NCBI RefSeq assembly: GCF_027706725.1
Contig: NZ_JAQFWQ010000060.1
Span: forward strand, 1 to 43,205
Direction of reading: 5' to 3'
DNA length: 43,205 nt
DNA from: Nocardiopsis endophytica
Lineage (GTDB): Bacteria; Actinomycetota; Actinomycetes; Streptosporangiales; Streptosporangiaceae
Numbering within the stretch: the stretch's first letter is position 1; every line of letters begins with the position of its first letter. A model generated the notes under the pieces. It was not told the origin of the DNA, made no database searches, and saw only the letters and a list, made by a program, of their open reading frames with translations. The translations under genes and the position numbers were made by a program. Below are positions 1 to 6,794 of this stretch, piece after piece.

Positions 1-84
1 TGGCCTGTTCTCGTCGCTGCCCTCGACGCTGCACCCCGGCGGCTCGCCGCCCGGCCGGAGCTCGGAAGCGGGGTAGCGGCCGAG

Positions 85-145
85 CCGCCCCGTCAGGGGC
101 GGCCGGCCGCAAGGCCGGGCGGGAGTCCCCCGCCTTCAGGCGGGG
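85..145 (+). mobile_element. Probable right-end remnant of an IS200/IS605-type element (three tandem hairpins)
   Basis: Three perfect hairpins with four-base loops lie back to back. The first has a 7-bp stem at 85-91/96-102 with loop GTCA. The second has a 6-bp stem at 103-108/113-118 with loop GCAA. The third has a 7-bp stem CCCCGCC/GGCGGGG at 128-134/139-145 with loop TTCA. The last, preceded by GGGAGTCC, resembles from memory the subterminal hairpin at the right end of actinobacterial IS200/IS605 elements that carry tnpB. A frame ending in TAG at 74-76 could be the last codons of such a tnpB, but the window edge cuts it off. Alternatively this is simply the permease terminator. No transposase domain can be seen. 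Confidence 0.4.
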
Positions 146-150
146 CGCCT

Positions 151-1395
151 TCAATCGGTGTGCTGCTTCTCCCCGAGTACGCCTGTGGCGGGGTTCAGGT
201 GGCGCCTGGCCAACCACACCGCGGAGGCCGAGCCGAGCGCCGTCAGCGCCATCACCACGGTCGGCAGGGGCAGGCTCAGCCCCAGCACCACGCATCCGGC
301 CAGGCCCCCCAGGGCCACCAGCAGCGGCGGGCGGTCCTCGTCGGCGCCCAGGAGCAGGCCCGAGGCGTTGGCCAGCAGGTGGTAGGCGAGCAGGGCGAAG
401 GCGGCGATCCCCACCGCCGTCGCGGGCTCCAGGACCGCGACCGCCGCACCCGCGGCCACCGCCGTGGCCGCCCAGGAGCGCGTCGGGCCCTCCAGCGCCG
501 CGGGCAGCGCGCCCTCCTCCGCCAGGGCCCCGATCGCGCGGGCCGCCGAGGAGATCAGCACCGCTCCGGCTCCCAGGCTCGCCACCGCCGCCGCGGCGGC
601 GACCGCGGCCGCTCCCAGGCCGGGGCGGCCCGATGCCGTGACGGCGTCGACGATGGGGGTCCCGAACCCGGCCTGGTAGGGCCCCAGCACGGCGACGGCC
701 CAGGCTCCGGCGGTCAGGTACAGCAGGGCCACCCCCGCCAGGGCGAACGCGGGGACCACCGGGACCGCGCCCTGGCGGGGCCGCGGGGCGGCCTCGGCGA
801 TGCGCACCGTCCCGGCGAAGGCGAGGAAGAGCGTTCCGGCCGCCCCCAGGGCGCCGAAGGAGCCGGGCCAGGCGCCGTCGAGCTGCAGCCGGTCGGGGTC
901 GGCCGAGCCCGCGGTCCAGGCGGCGGCGACCAGGCCGGCCACCGCGAGGACCCCCATGGCCAGGGCCAGGCGTGCGGCCCAGCGGCGCAACCGCCGCCCG
1001 CCCCACGCCAGGGCGGCGGCCACGGCCAATGCGGCCATGGCGGCCGAGCGCCCCCGTTCGGGCGCCAGGTTGTCGGCCAGGGCCAGTGCCGTGGCGGCCG
1101 CCGCGGCGGTGGCGCCCACGGCCCAAGCCCAGGCGGCGATGGATCCCCAGGGGTCGCCGAGCCGTTCGCGGGCGTAGACGCGCGCGCCGCCGGTGCCCGG
1201 GTGGGCGGCGGCCAGGCGCGAGGTCGACACCGCGGTGCACAGGGCGACGGCGGCGGCCAGGGGCACCGCGGCCGTCAGCCAGGCCCCCGCCTCGTCCGCG
1301 GCGGGTGCGAGCACGGTGAAGACGCCGACGCCGGCCAGTGCGGCCGCGCCGGTGAGGGCCGTGGAGGCACCCTGCGTGCCGGTTCGGGTGGTCAT
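151..1395 (-). CDS. APC-superfamily amino-acid/polyamine permease-like membrane protein
   Basis: The 414-residue protein consists almost entirely of hydrophobic Ala/Val/Leu/Gly-rich helices separated by short loops. I count about 11-12 candidate transmembrane segments. The N-terminus (MTTRTGTQG..ALAGVGVFTVLAPAADEAG) has the glycine-rich first helix with a GVGVF stretch typical of the APC fold, where substrate carboxylate is bound. It should import or exchange an amino acid or amine at the cytoplasmic membrane; the substrate is not readable. I chose the ATG at 1395 because the longer frame upstream is Pro/Arg-rich non-coding-like sequence. No convincing Shine-Dalgarno precedes it. The length is somewhat short for the family (usually 430-500). 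It stands alone, with 478 bp without a gene upstream. Confidence 0.8.
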   Translation of the reverse strand: MTTRTGTQGASTALTGAAALAGVGVFTVLAPAADEAGAWLTAAVPLAAAVALCTAVSTSRLAAAHPGTGGARVYARERLGDPWGSIAAWAWAVGATAAAAATALALADNLAPERGRSAAMAALAVAAALAWGGRRLRRWAARLALAMGVLAVAGLVAAAWTAGSADPDRLQLDGAWPGSFGALGAAGTLFLAFAGTVRIAEAAPRPRQGAVPVVPAFALAGVALLYLTAGAWAVAVLGPYQAGFGTPIVDAVTASGRPGLGAAAVAAAAAVASLGAGAVLISSAARAIGALAEEGALPAALEGPTRSWAATAVAAGAAVAVLEPATAVGIAAFALLAYHLLANASGLLLGADEDRPPLLVALGGLAGCVVLGLSLPLPTVVMALTALGSASAVWLARRHLNPATGVLGEKQHTD

Positions 1396-1873
1396 GAGCG
1401 CTGAGTCTGCATCAGATTGATCACGGTGCGGTGGAGAAAACGGGGACAGAGGGCGTCCACATCCGGCCGCGCAGTGGCCGTCCCGGCCGGTCGGGGCGGG
1501 GGCGGGTGCTCGGTCGCCGGGCGGTGCAGGGCCGGGCGTCCGGGGCCGGTGGGAGGGGCTGCGGGCGGCCGTCCGGAGCGGTCCGGCGGGGTGCCGGGGC
1601 CGCGTCCGGGGGGACCGTTCCGGTGGCGAAGGCCACAGGCCGTTGCGCCGGATTGGACACGTGCCCGTAGCCGTTGGTTCCCGTGCCGGGCGCGGGGCCC
1701 GGTCCGGTGCGGGCGCACGGCCGCGGTCCGATGGCGCCCCGTGCCCGGGGCTGTCGGTCGGCTCGCGGAGTGGTCCAGGTGGTCCAGCGGCGGGCGGCAG
1801 CCGTGGGCCGCGGCGGGGCACGGCATCATGAATGCGCCCGGCGCCGTGGGGCCGGGCGCTTGTCGGTGTGGTC
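1396..1873. other. Intergenic region, 478 bp without a supported gene
   Basis: All frames here give Pro/Arg-rich low-complexity translations without recognisable domains or Shine-Dalgarno sites. The part next to 1395 must hold the permease promoter. The part next to 1874 holds the terminator of the DUF1876 gene. Nothing else is visible. Confidence 0.6.
1834..1859 (-). terminator. Hairpin downstream of the DUF1876 gene
   Basis: A 9-bp perfect stem GCGCCCGGC/GCCGGGCGC (1834-1842 with 1851-1859) and an 8-base loop lie 14 bp beyond the stop codon of the minus-strand gene. No T-tract follows, as is usual for actinobacterial terminators. Confidence 0.5.
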
Positions 1874-2149
1874 TCACGGGCGCCAGGGGGCCCCGGTGTT
1901 GTCGGAGATGTCCTCGGCGGCGACCTGCCTGAGCTGGCGGGCCAGGTCGGCCAGAGCGCGCGAGACGGCCAGCTCCTCGCCGATCTCCGGTACGTCGGAG
2001 TCGGACGGGTGCTTGCGGGCCATCCCCCGGCCGTGCAGGTCGGTGCCGTCCTCGGCGTGCAGTCCGGCGTCGGCCCAGGTGCGGGCCTGCTCGCCCTCGC
2101 TCTCCTCGGAGAGCATGATCTCGATGTTCCAGCGCTTCATGGTGTGCAT
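1874..2149 (-). CDS. DUF1876 (Rv2632c-like) small stress-associated protein
   Basis: This 91-residue protein starts MHTMKRWNIEIMLSE and contains the DUF1876 hallmarks: an N-terminal beta strand RWNIEI, a charged Trp/His region, a GxGxARxxPxDxDVPEIGEELAVxRAL core, and a C-terminal helix ending in AAEDI. The family is a small fold related to mycobacterial Rv2632c. Its biochemical function is unknown, and members are often found in stress or dormancy regulons. The start at 2149 gives the usual family length; a second ATG at 2140 is possible. The longer upstream reading frame overlaps the DUF1918 gene out of frame and is rejected. It lies 58 bp behind the DUF1918 gene on the same strand, so the two probably form an operon. 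Confidence 0.85.
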   Translation of the reverse strand: MHTMKRWNIEIMLSEESEGEQARTWADAGLHAEDGTDLHGRGMARKHPSDSDVPEIGEELAVSRALADLARQLRQVAAEDISDNTGAPWRP

Positions 2150-2207
2150 GAAGGCCACCCCCCAGTGTCCTTCCCCGTGTCCTTGTCCGCCCCGGCGGGG
2201 CCCGCCT

Positions 2208-2417
2208 TCACCCGGCGGGCTCCCCGTCGTCGCGGGCGCCCTCGATGTGGGCGTCGGGGCCGGGGTAGACGAGCACGTCCTGGTCCTCGTCCACCCACCG
2301 GACCTGGTAGGGCGGAGCCCCCTCCGCCCCTCGGACCTCGGTGACGACCCCCGTCTTGCGGCCGGTGTCCTCGCGCCGGCCCTCAACGACCAGCAGGTCT
2401 CCGACGTGTGCTCTCAT
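2208..2417 (-). CDS. DUF1918 domain small protein
   Basis: The 69-residue protein (MRAHVGDLLVVEGRREDTG..) matches the DUF1918 pattern: an N-terminal MRAxVGD strand, a VVTEVRGxxGxPPYxVRW core and a C-terminal V(Y/F)PGPDAHIE motif. The domain is a small SH3-like beta barrel of unknown ligand found in actinobacteria. GGGAGAC four bases before the ATG is a good ribosome binding site and fixes the start; the longer frame upstream is low-complexity. It precedes the DUF1876 gene in the same direction. These two families commonly occur in sigma-B-type stress genes (family knowledge), but I could not find a clear sigma-B promoter directly upstream here. Confidence 0.88.
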   Translation of the reverse strand: MRAHVGDLLVVEGRREDTGRKTGVVTEVRGAEGAPPYQVRWVDEDQDVLVYPGPDAHIEGARDDGEPAG

Positions 2418-2619
2418 CGGGTCTCCCAGGTTGCGAGATGTCCGATTAACCCCATCTTCCTTGGAGCGGCGCGCTATTGCAATGCCCGGTCCGGCGCCGA
2501 CCGGGCCGGTGCGACCTGCGGGTACTCCCGTGCACACGGGGACGCGGGCGCGTTCGGGGGCCGTGTCGGCCGCGCGGGCGGAGTGACGGATGCCTCGTCG
2601 ACGCCCCGGGCCGGGGGCT

Positions 2620-2656
2620 GGGGCGCGGGCGGCGCGGGACGGGCCGCCCGCGCCCC
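2620..2656. terminator. 14-bp perfect hairpin
   Basis: GGGGCGCGGGCGGC at 2620-2633 pairs perfectly with 2643-2656 around a 9-base loop. It may be a second terminator behind the dehydrogenase gene, or an insulating structure before DUF1918. Confidence 0.45.
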
Positions 2657-2712
2657 GTCGGCGTCGTGCGCGCCCGCGTCGTGTCCTCGTCCGACACTCG
2701 GGGGGACGCGTT

Positions 2713-2748
2713 GGGGGCGGGACGGCGCCCTCGGCCCGTCCCGCCCCC
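2713..2748 (-). terminator. 13-bp perfect hairpin behind the dehydrogenase gene
   Basis: GGGGGCGGGACGG (2713-2725) pairs perfectly with 2736-2748 around a 10-base loop, 23 bp after the stop codon of the minus-strand dehydrogenase. It is a probable factor-independent terminator. Confidence 0.6.
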
Positions 2749-2771
2749 GGCGGCCCGCACACCCTCGGGGC

Positions 2772-3527
2772 TCACTCCACCCCGGCGCCCAGGGTGCGGC
2801 CGCCGTCCAGGGTGATGGTCTGCCCGGTGACCCACGATGCGTCCTCGGAGGCCAGGAAGGCGATGGCGGCGCCCACGTCGGCGGGCACCCCCAGGCGCCC
2901 CAGCGGGTAGCCCTTGGTGACCTCCTCCTCGTTGCCGGCGAAGAGGGCCTGGGCGAAGTCGGTCTTGACGACCGCGGGGGCCACGGCGTTCACCCGCACC
3001 GCGGGGGCGAGCTCGTAGGCGAACTGGCGGGTCAGGTTGATCAGCGCCGCCTTGCTGGCGCCGTAGGCGGCGATGCCGGGCGAGGGGTGCTGTCCGGCCA
3101 GGGAGGCGACGTTGACCACCGCGCCGCCGTGCTCCTTCATCCACGCCGCGTGCGCGGCCGCGGTCCAGGAGGCGGCGGCGGTGACGTTGACCTCGAAGAT
3201 CTTGGCCATGGTGGCGGGCTCGACGTTGACCAGGGCGTCGAAGACCGGGTTGATGCCGGTGTTGTTGACCAGCACGTCCAGCGACCCGAAGGCCTCCAGG
3301 GCGCGGGCCACCGCGTGGTCGCGGTGCGCGGGGTCGTGGGCCTTGCCGGGCACGGCGATCGCGTGCTCGGGGCCGCCGAGCCCGGCCGCGGCCTTCTCCA
3401 GCGGCTCGGGGTTGCGGGCCGTGATGACCACGCGGCCGCCCTCTTCGACGATGCGGCGGGCGGCGGCCAGCCCGATGCCGCGGCTGGCGCCGGTGACGAC
3501 GGCGGTCTTGCCGGTGAATCGCTGCAC
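2772..3527 (-). CDS. Short-chain dehydrogenase/reductase (FabG-like)
   Basis: The 251-residue protein is a classical NAD(P)-dependent SDR. The coenzyme-binding motif TGASRGIG is at residues 12-19. An NNTG motif (normally NNAG) lies near 88-91. The catalytic residues are Asn114, Ser142, Tyr155 and Lys159 (YGASK), and the C-terminus has the usual TGQTITLDGG. It should reduce or oxidise a ketone/alcohol; the substrate cannot be told. I chose the GTG at 3527 because AAAGGAC lies 7 bases upstream and the product has normal SDR length. The upstream extension starting at 3611 has no homology character. It is transcribed divergently from the methyltransferase gene at 3670; a palindromic operator-like site sits between them. 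Confidence 0.9.
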   Translation of the reverse strand: MQRFTGKTAVVTGASRGIGLAAARRIVEEGGRVVITARNPEPLEKAAAGLGGPEHAIAVPGKAHDPAHRDHAVARALEAFGSLDVLVNNTGINPVFDALVNVEPATMAKIFEVNVTAAASWTAAAHAAWMKEHGGAVVNVASLAGQHPSPGIAAYGASKAALINLTRQFAYELAPAVRVNAVAPAVVKTDFAQALFAGNEEEVTKGYPLGRLGVPADVGAAIAFLASEDASWVTGQTITLDGGRTLGAGVE

Positions 3528-3584
3528 GTGGGGGTCCTTTCGCACGGCGGGGCCGCGGGGCGCGGCCGGGTCCGCACCAACACT

Positions 3585-3598
3585 ACCGACCGCTCGGT
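3585..3598. promoter_or_regulatory. Palindromic operator-like site (ACCGA-N4-TCGGT)
   Basis: A perfect 5+5 inverted repeat with a 4-base spacer lies between the divergent dehydrogenase and methyltransferase genes. The ACCGA/TCGGT half-sites resemble operators of TetR-family repressors. No regulator gene is adjacent, so the cognate protein would be encoded elsewhere. Confidence 0.4.
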
Positions 3599-3669
3599 TT
3601 GTGACGCGCACCTCCCCCGCCCCCCACCGCTCTGCGGGGCCGTGTCCGCCCTGGTGGTAGCGTCGTCGC

Positions 3670-4332
3670 GTGTCAGAGCACTACTTCGCCCCCTCCCCGG
3701 GCGCGGCGAGCCGCCCCGGAAGCGTCGACCTGGTCCTGCCCGACCTGCACCTGCGGCTGGACACCGACAGCGGGGTCTTCTCCCCCGGCAGGGTCGACCT
3801 GGGCACCCGGGTGCTGCTGGAGTCGGTGCCCGCCCCGCCGGCCACCGGGCGCCTGCTGGACCTGGGCTGCGGCTACGGCCCGGTGTCGCTGGCCATGGCC
3901 GCCCGCGCGCCGGGCGCCCGCGTGCTGGGGGTCGACGTGAACGCGCGCGCCGTGGAGCTGGCCGCGCGCAACGCCCGCACCGCCGGGCTCGACAACGCCG
4001 GGTTCCTCCGGGTCGGGGCGGACGGCACCGCCGCCGACCCCCAGGGCGCCGACGCGGTCTCCGGCGCGGCGCCCGGCCCCGCCCCCGGCGCCGAGCAGGG
4101 CCCCTTCGACGCCCTGTGGTCCAACCCGCCCATCCGCATCGGCAAGCCCGCCCTGCACGCCCTGCTGACGTGCTGGCTGTCCCGCCTGGCCCCGGGCGCC
4201 TCGGCCCACCTGGTGGTCCAGCGCAACCTGGGCGGCGACTCGCTGCACCGCTGGCTGGAGCAGCAGGGCTGGCCCACCGCCCGCGCCGCCTCCCGGGCCG
4301 GATACCGCGTGCTGCGCGTCGACCGCCCCTGA
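3670..4332 (+). CDS. RsmC-like class I SAM-dependent methyltransferase
   Basis: The 220-residue protein has the SAM-binding motif LLDLGCGYG at 62-70, the acidic strand-2 motif VLGVDVN at 85-91, and the target-base motif NPPI at 152-155 that marks N-methyltransferases of exocyclic amino groups in nucleic acids. This matches the catalytic half of the RsmC/RlmG family (16S or 23S rRNA guanine-N2 methylation). The N-terminal domain of E. coli RsmC is absent, as is usual in actinobacterial versions. A Pro/Ala/Gly-rich insertion at about 118-146 sits just before the NPPI strand. The GTG start is at 3670. The substrate is inferred, not shown. Confidence 0.85.
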   Translation: MSEHYFAPSPGAASRPGSVDLVLPDLHLRLDTDSGVFSPGRVDLGTRVLLESVPAPPATGRLLDLGCGYGPVSLAMAARAPGARVLGVDVNARAVELAARNARTAGLDNAGFLRVGADGTAADPQGADAVSGAAPGPAPGAEQGPFDALWSNPPIRIGKPALHALLTCWLSRLAPGASAHLVVQRNLGGDSLHRWLEQQGWPTARAASRAGYRVLRVDRP

Positions 4333-4492
4333 GGCCGGGCCCCACCGCACGGACACCGCCCCGGCACCGCCCCTCCGGCGCGGCCGCCCTCCGACCGGCA
4401 CCCGCGAGCGGCTATCCTTGCGCCTACCGCACACCCGGGGGCCCACCGGCCGCACCGGACCGCACGACTTCGACGAGGAAACCCGAGCACAG

Positions 4493-5074
4493 GTGAGCAC
4501 GCAGCTCCGCCCCACCGACGTCAAGCGCCTCAACCGCCTCTGGCGCCGTCGCACCGAGGGCCGCCTGGCCCTGATCGCCGAGTCCGTCACCCAGCCCTTC
4601 AACCTGGGCTCGATCCTGCGCACCGCCGCGGTGTTCGGCGTGGAGGCGGCCTGGCTGGCGGGCAACACCGCCGACCCCTCCCACCCCCAGGTCGGCAAGA
4701 CCGCCCTGGGCTCGGAGAAGAAGATGCGCCTGGAGCGCACCCGCACCGGAGCCGAGGCGGCGCGCGCCGCCCGCGAGGCCGGGTTCCGCGTCGTCGCCCT
4801 GGAGCTGGCCGAGGGCGCCATGGCGCTGCACGAGGCCCCTTTGGAGGGCGACGTGTGCATCGCCCTGGGCGCCGAGGACCACGGCTGCTCCCCCGCCCTG
4901 CTGGCCGCCGCCGACGCCGCCGCCTACATCCCGCAGGTGGGCCGGGTGGGCTCGCTCAACGTGGCGGTCGCCGCCTCCATCGCCCTGGCCGAGGCCCGCC
5001 GCCGGGAGTGGGCCGCCACCGGCCCCGGCGCCACCGCCGGGCCCAACGCCCAGGCGCCCTCCGCCCGCGACTGA
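4493..5074 (+). CDS. TrmH/SpoU-family tRNA (guanosine-2'-O)-methyltransferase
   Basis: The 193-residue SPOUT enzyme carries all three TrmH motifs: motif 1 NLGSILRTA at 37-45 with the catalytic Asn and Arg, motif 2 LGAEDHG near residue 125, and motif 3 IPQVGRVGSLNVAVAASI near 146-163 forming the trefoil knot. It should 2'-O-methylate a tRNA ribose, probably G18. The GTG at 4493, with GAGGAAA about 12 bases upstream, is preferred over the longer TTG-initiated frame from 4418, whose first 25 residues show no family similarity. The C-terminal 25 residues are Ala/Gly/Pro-rich tail. It follows the RsmC-like gene by 160 bp on the same strand. Confidence 0.88.
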   Translation: MSTQLRPTDVKRLNRLWRRRTEGRLALIAESVTQPFNLGSILRTAAVFGVEAAWLAGNTADPSHPQVGKTALGSEKKMRLERTRTGAEAARAAREAGFRVVALELAEGAMALHEAPLEGDVCIALGAEDHGCSPALLAAADAAAYIPQVGRVGSLNVAVAASIALAEARRREWAATGPGATAGPNAQAPSARD

Positions 5075-5232
5075 GGCACGGCCCGGCGCACCGGGCGCCC
5101 GCCGGCCCCCGCGCAGGTGAAGCCTTCGCAAAATCGGCCGCCCCGCCCCGGTTCAACCGCCCGTGCCAGGGAATTTCTCCGACCCCCTGTTCGTATCCTC
5201 GTAGTACACGCGACCGATCAGAGAGAGGACAC

Positions 5233-5406
5233 GTGGACCCGTCCCGAAGTACCGGCAGCGCCCTGCCCCTGACAGGGCGCTGCACCCCCGAATCCGAGGA
5301 ACCGCCATCACCATCGGGCGCGCGCACCGAGGGCTTTAGCTCCGAGGCGGTGCGTGGCGCCCTGCTCGGCCCCCTCCCCCGCACCCGTGTGGAGCGTGCG
5401 CGGTGA
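5233..5406 (+). CDS. Putative 57-residue leader ORF coupled to the CorC/HlyC gene
   Basis: A GTG at 5233 is preceded by GAGAGAGGAC two bases away, a strong ribosome binding site. It opens 57 codons ending in TGA at 5404-5406. The stop overlaps the GTG start (5403-5405) of the downstream membrane-protein gene as GTGA, so the two would be translationally coupled. The predicted peptide (VDPSRSTGSALPLTG...) is Ser/Pro/Glu-rich in the first half and basic at the end (RTRVERAR), with no known domain. Codons 8-17 coincide with an 11-bp perfect hairpin. It could be a regulatory leader peptide or a small protein; a chance ORF in a structured 5' leader is not excluded. Confidence 0.45.
   Translation: MDPSRSTGSALPLTGRCTPESEEPPSPSGARTEGFSSEAVRGALLGPLPRTRVERAR
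5255..5283 (+). promoter_or_regulatory. Strong hairpin in the leader of the CorC/HlyC operon
   Basis: GCAGCGCCCTG (5255-5265) pairs perfectly with CAGGGCGCTGC (5273-5283) around a 7-base loop, inside the 57-codon leader ORF and about 120 bp before the main start codon. It is compatible with an attenuation or ribosome-stalling element. I could not match the leader to the M-box or yybP-ykoY metal riboswitch consensus. Confidence 0.4.
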
Positions 5407-6794
5407 GCATCCTGCTGAGCATCCTCCTCGGAGTGCTGGTGATCATGGTGATCACCCTGGCGACGGGATACTTCGTCGCCCAAGAGTTCGGCTACATGGC
5501 CGTGGACCGCTCCCGCCTCAAGGCCCGCGCCGCCCAGGGCGACACCGGAGCCAAGCGGGCCCTGGGCATCACCGGCCGCACCTCCTTCATGCTCTCCGGC
5601 GCGCAGCTGGGCATCACCGTCACCGGCCTGCTGGTCGGGTCGGTGGCCGAGCCGCTGCTCGGCGCCGGGCTGGGCGAGGCGCTGGGGCTGGCCGGGGTGC
5701 CGGCCGGGACCGGCCTGGCGGTCGGCACGGCGGTGGCCCTGCTGTTCTCCACCGTGGTGCAGATGGTCTTCGGCGAGCTGTTCCCCAAGAACCTGGCGAT
5801 CGCCCGGCCCGAGCCGGTGGCCCGCTGGCTGGCCCTGTCGACCGGCATCTACCTGCGCCTGTTCGGGTGGGTCATCCGCCTGTTCGACCAGGCGGCGGTG
5901 GTGCTGCTCAAGGCCGTGCGCATCGAGCCGGTCGAGGACGTGCAGCACGCGGCCACCCCGGCCGACCTGGAGCGGATCGTGGAGGAGTCGCGCGAGAGCG
6001 GCGACCTTCCGGCCGAGCTGTCCACGCTGCTGGACCGCACGCTGGACTTCCACGACCGCACCGCCGAGCACGCCATGATCCCCCGCCCGCACGTGAACAC
6101 CGTCGCCTCCGGCGACCCGGTCAGCCGGGTGGTGGAGCTGATGGCCATGGGCCACTCGCGGTTCCCCGTGATGGGCGGCGACGTCGACGACATCACCGGG
6201 GTGGTGTGCCTGCGCGACGTGCTCGCGCTGGGCGGCGCCGACCTGGAGGCGGTGCTCGTCAAGGACGTGGCCCGGCCCGCGGTGCTGGTCCCGGCCTCGC
6301 TGCCGCTGCCCGACGTGGTCGACCGGCTGCGCGACGCCGGCGAGGAGTTCGCCTGCGTCGTCGACGAGTACGGCGGCCTGGCCGGGGTGATCACCACCGA
6401 GGACCTGGCCGAGGAGCTGGTGGGCGAGATCGCCGACGAGCACGACCCCGAGGACGACGGCGCCGCCCGCGTGGGCGAGGACGGCAGCTGGCTGCTGCCC
6501 GGCGCCGAGCACGTCGACGAGGTCGAGCGGCTGCTCGGCCACGACCTGCCGGGCGGGGACTACGAGACCATCGGCGGCCTGGTCATCGCCGAGCTGCGGC
6601 GCCTGCCCGAGCCGGGCGACGCGGTCGAGGTGGAGCTGCCGCGCCACCCGGGCGCCGAGGACGGCGAGCCCGAGCGGCGGGTCCGCCTGACCGTGGAGGG
6701 CGTGGACCGGCACGTGCCCGAGACGGTCCGCCTGGAGCTGGTGGAGGGCGCGCCCGCCGCCGGTGCCGGGCACCGCGGGGAGGTGAGCGCATGA
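5403..6794 (+). CDS. CNNM/CorC (hemolysin C)-family membrane protein, DUF21-CBS-CorC_HlyC
   Basis: The 463-residue protein has the full architecture of the family. An N-terminal DUF21 transmembrane domain (about 1-190, 4 helices, with QLGIT and FGELFPKNLA signatures) comes first. A CBS pair follows at about 205-325 (MIPRPHVNTV.., HSRFPVMGGDVDDITGVV). A C-terminal CorC_HlyC domain ends it at about 345-445 (VDEYGGLAGVITTEDLAEELVGEI and GGDYETIGGLV). Family members are linked to Mg2+/Co2+ transport or resistance; the hemolysin name is historical. The GTG start overlaps the stop of an upstream leader ORF and its own stop overlaps the next gene's ATG. This gives a tightly coupled operon. Confidence 0.9.
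   Translation: MSILLSILLGVLVIMVITLATGYFVAQEFGYMAVDRSRLKARAAQGDTGAKRALGITGRTSFMLSGAQLGITVTGLLVGSVAEPLLGAGLGEALGLAGVPAGTGLAVGTAVALLFSTVVQMVFGELFPKNLAIARPEPVARWLALSTGIYLRLFGWVIRLFDQAAVVLLKAVRIEPVEDVQHAATPADLERIVEESRESGDLPAELSTLLDRTLDFHDRTAEHAMIPRPHVNTVASGDPVSRVVELMAMGHSRFPVMGGDVDDITGVVCLRDVLALGGADLEAVLVKDVARPAVLVPASLPLPDVVDRLRDAGEEFACVVDEYGGLAGVITTEDLAEELVGEIADEHDPEDDGAARVGEDGSWLLPGAEHVDEVERLLGHDLPGGDYETIGGLVIAELRRLPEPGDAVEVELPRHPGAEDGEPERRVRLTVEGVDRHVPETVRLELVEGAPAAGAGHRGEVSA

Larger units (their letters stand above)
2418..2771. other. Intergenic region (354 bp) with two strong hairpins
   Basis: Between the dehydrogenase stop and the DUF1918 start there is no supported gene. The region holds two GC-rich hairpins (2620-2656 and 2713-2748). 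A less GC-rich segment at about 2440-2480 is the likely promoter area of the DUF1918-DUF1876 operon. Confidence 0.6.

Noticed and set aside
160-1404. Long plus-strand ORF (over 400 codons) opposite the permease gene
   Set aside because: Its translation is Gly/Arg/Gln/His-rich without domains. It mirrors the GC-rich third positions of the minus-strand permease, which has clear membrane helices.
1421-1670. Opposite 79-codon ORFs in the gap before the DUF1876 gene
   Set aside because: Both translations are Pro/Arg-rich, neither has a ribosome site, and they mirror each other as expected from GC bias.
5101-5402. Metal riboswitch (M-box or yybP-ykoY) in the leader of the CorC/HlyC operon
   Set aside because: I looked for the conserved M-box and yybP-ykoY core elements on the plus strand. 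They are absent; only GCTTTAGC appears, the reverse complement of one M-box block. The hairpin and leader ORF are reported instead.
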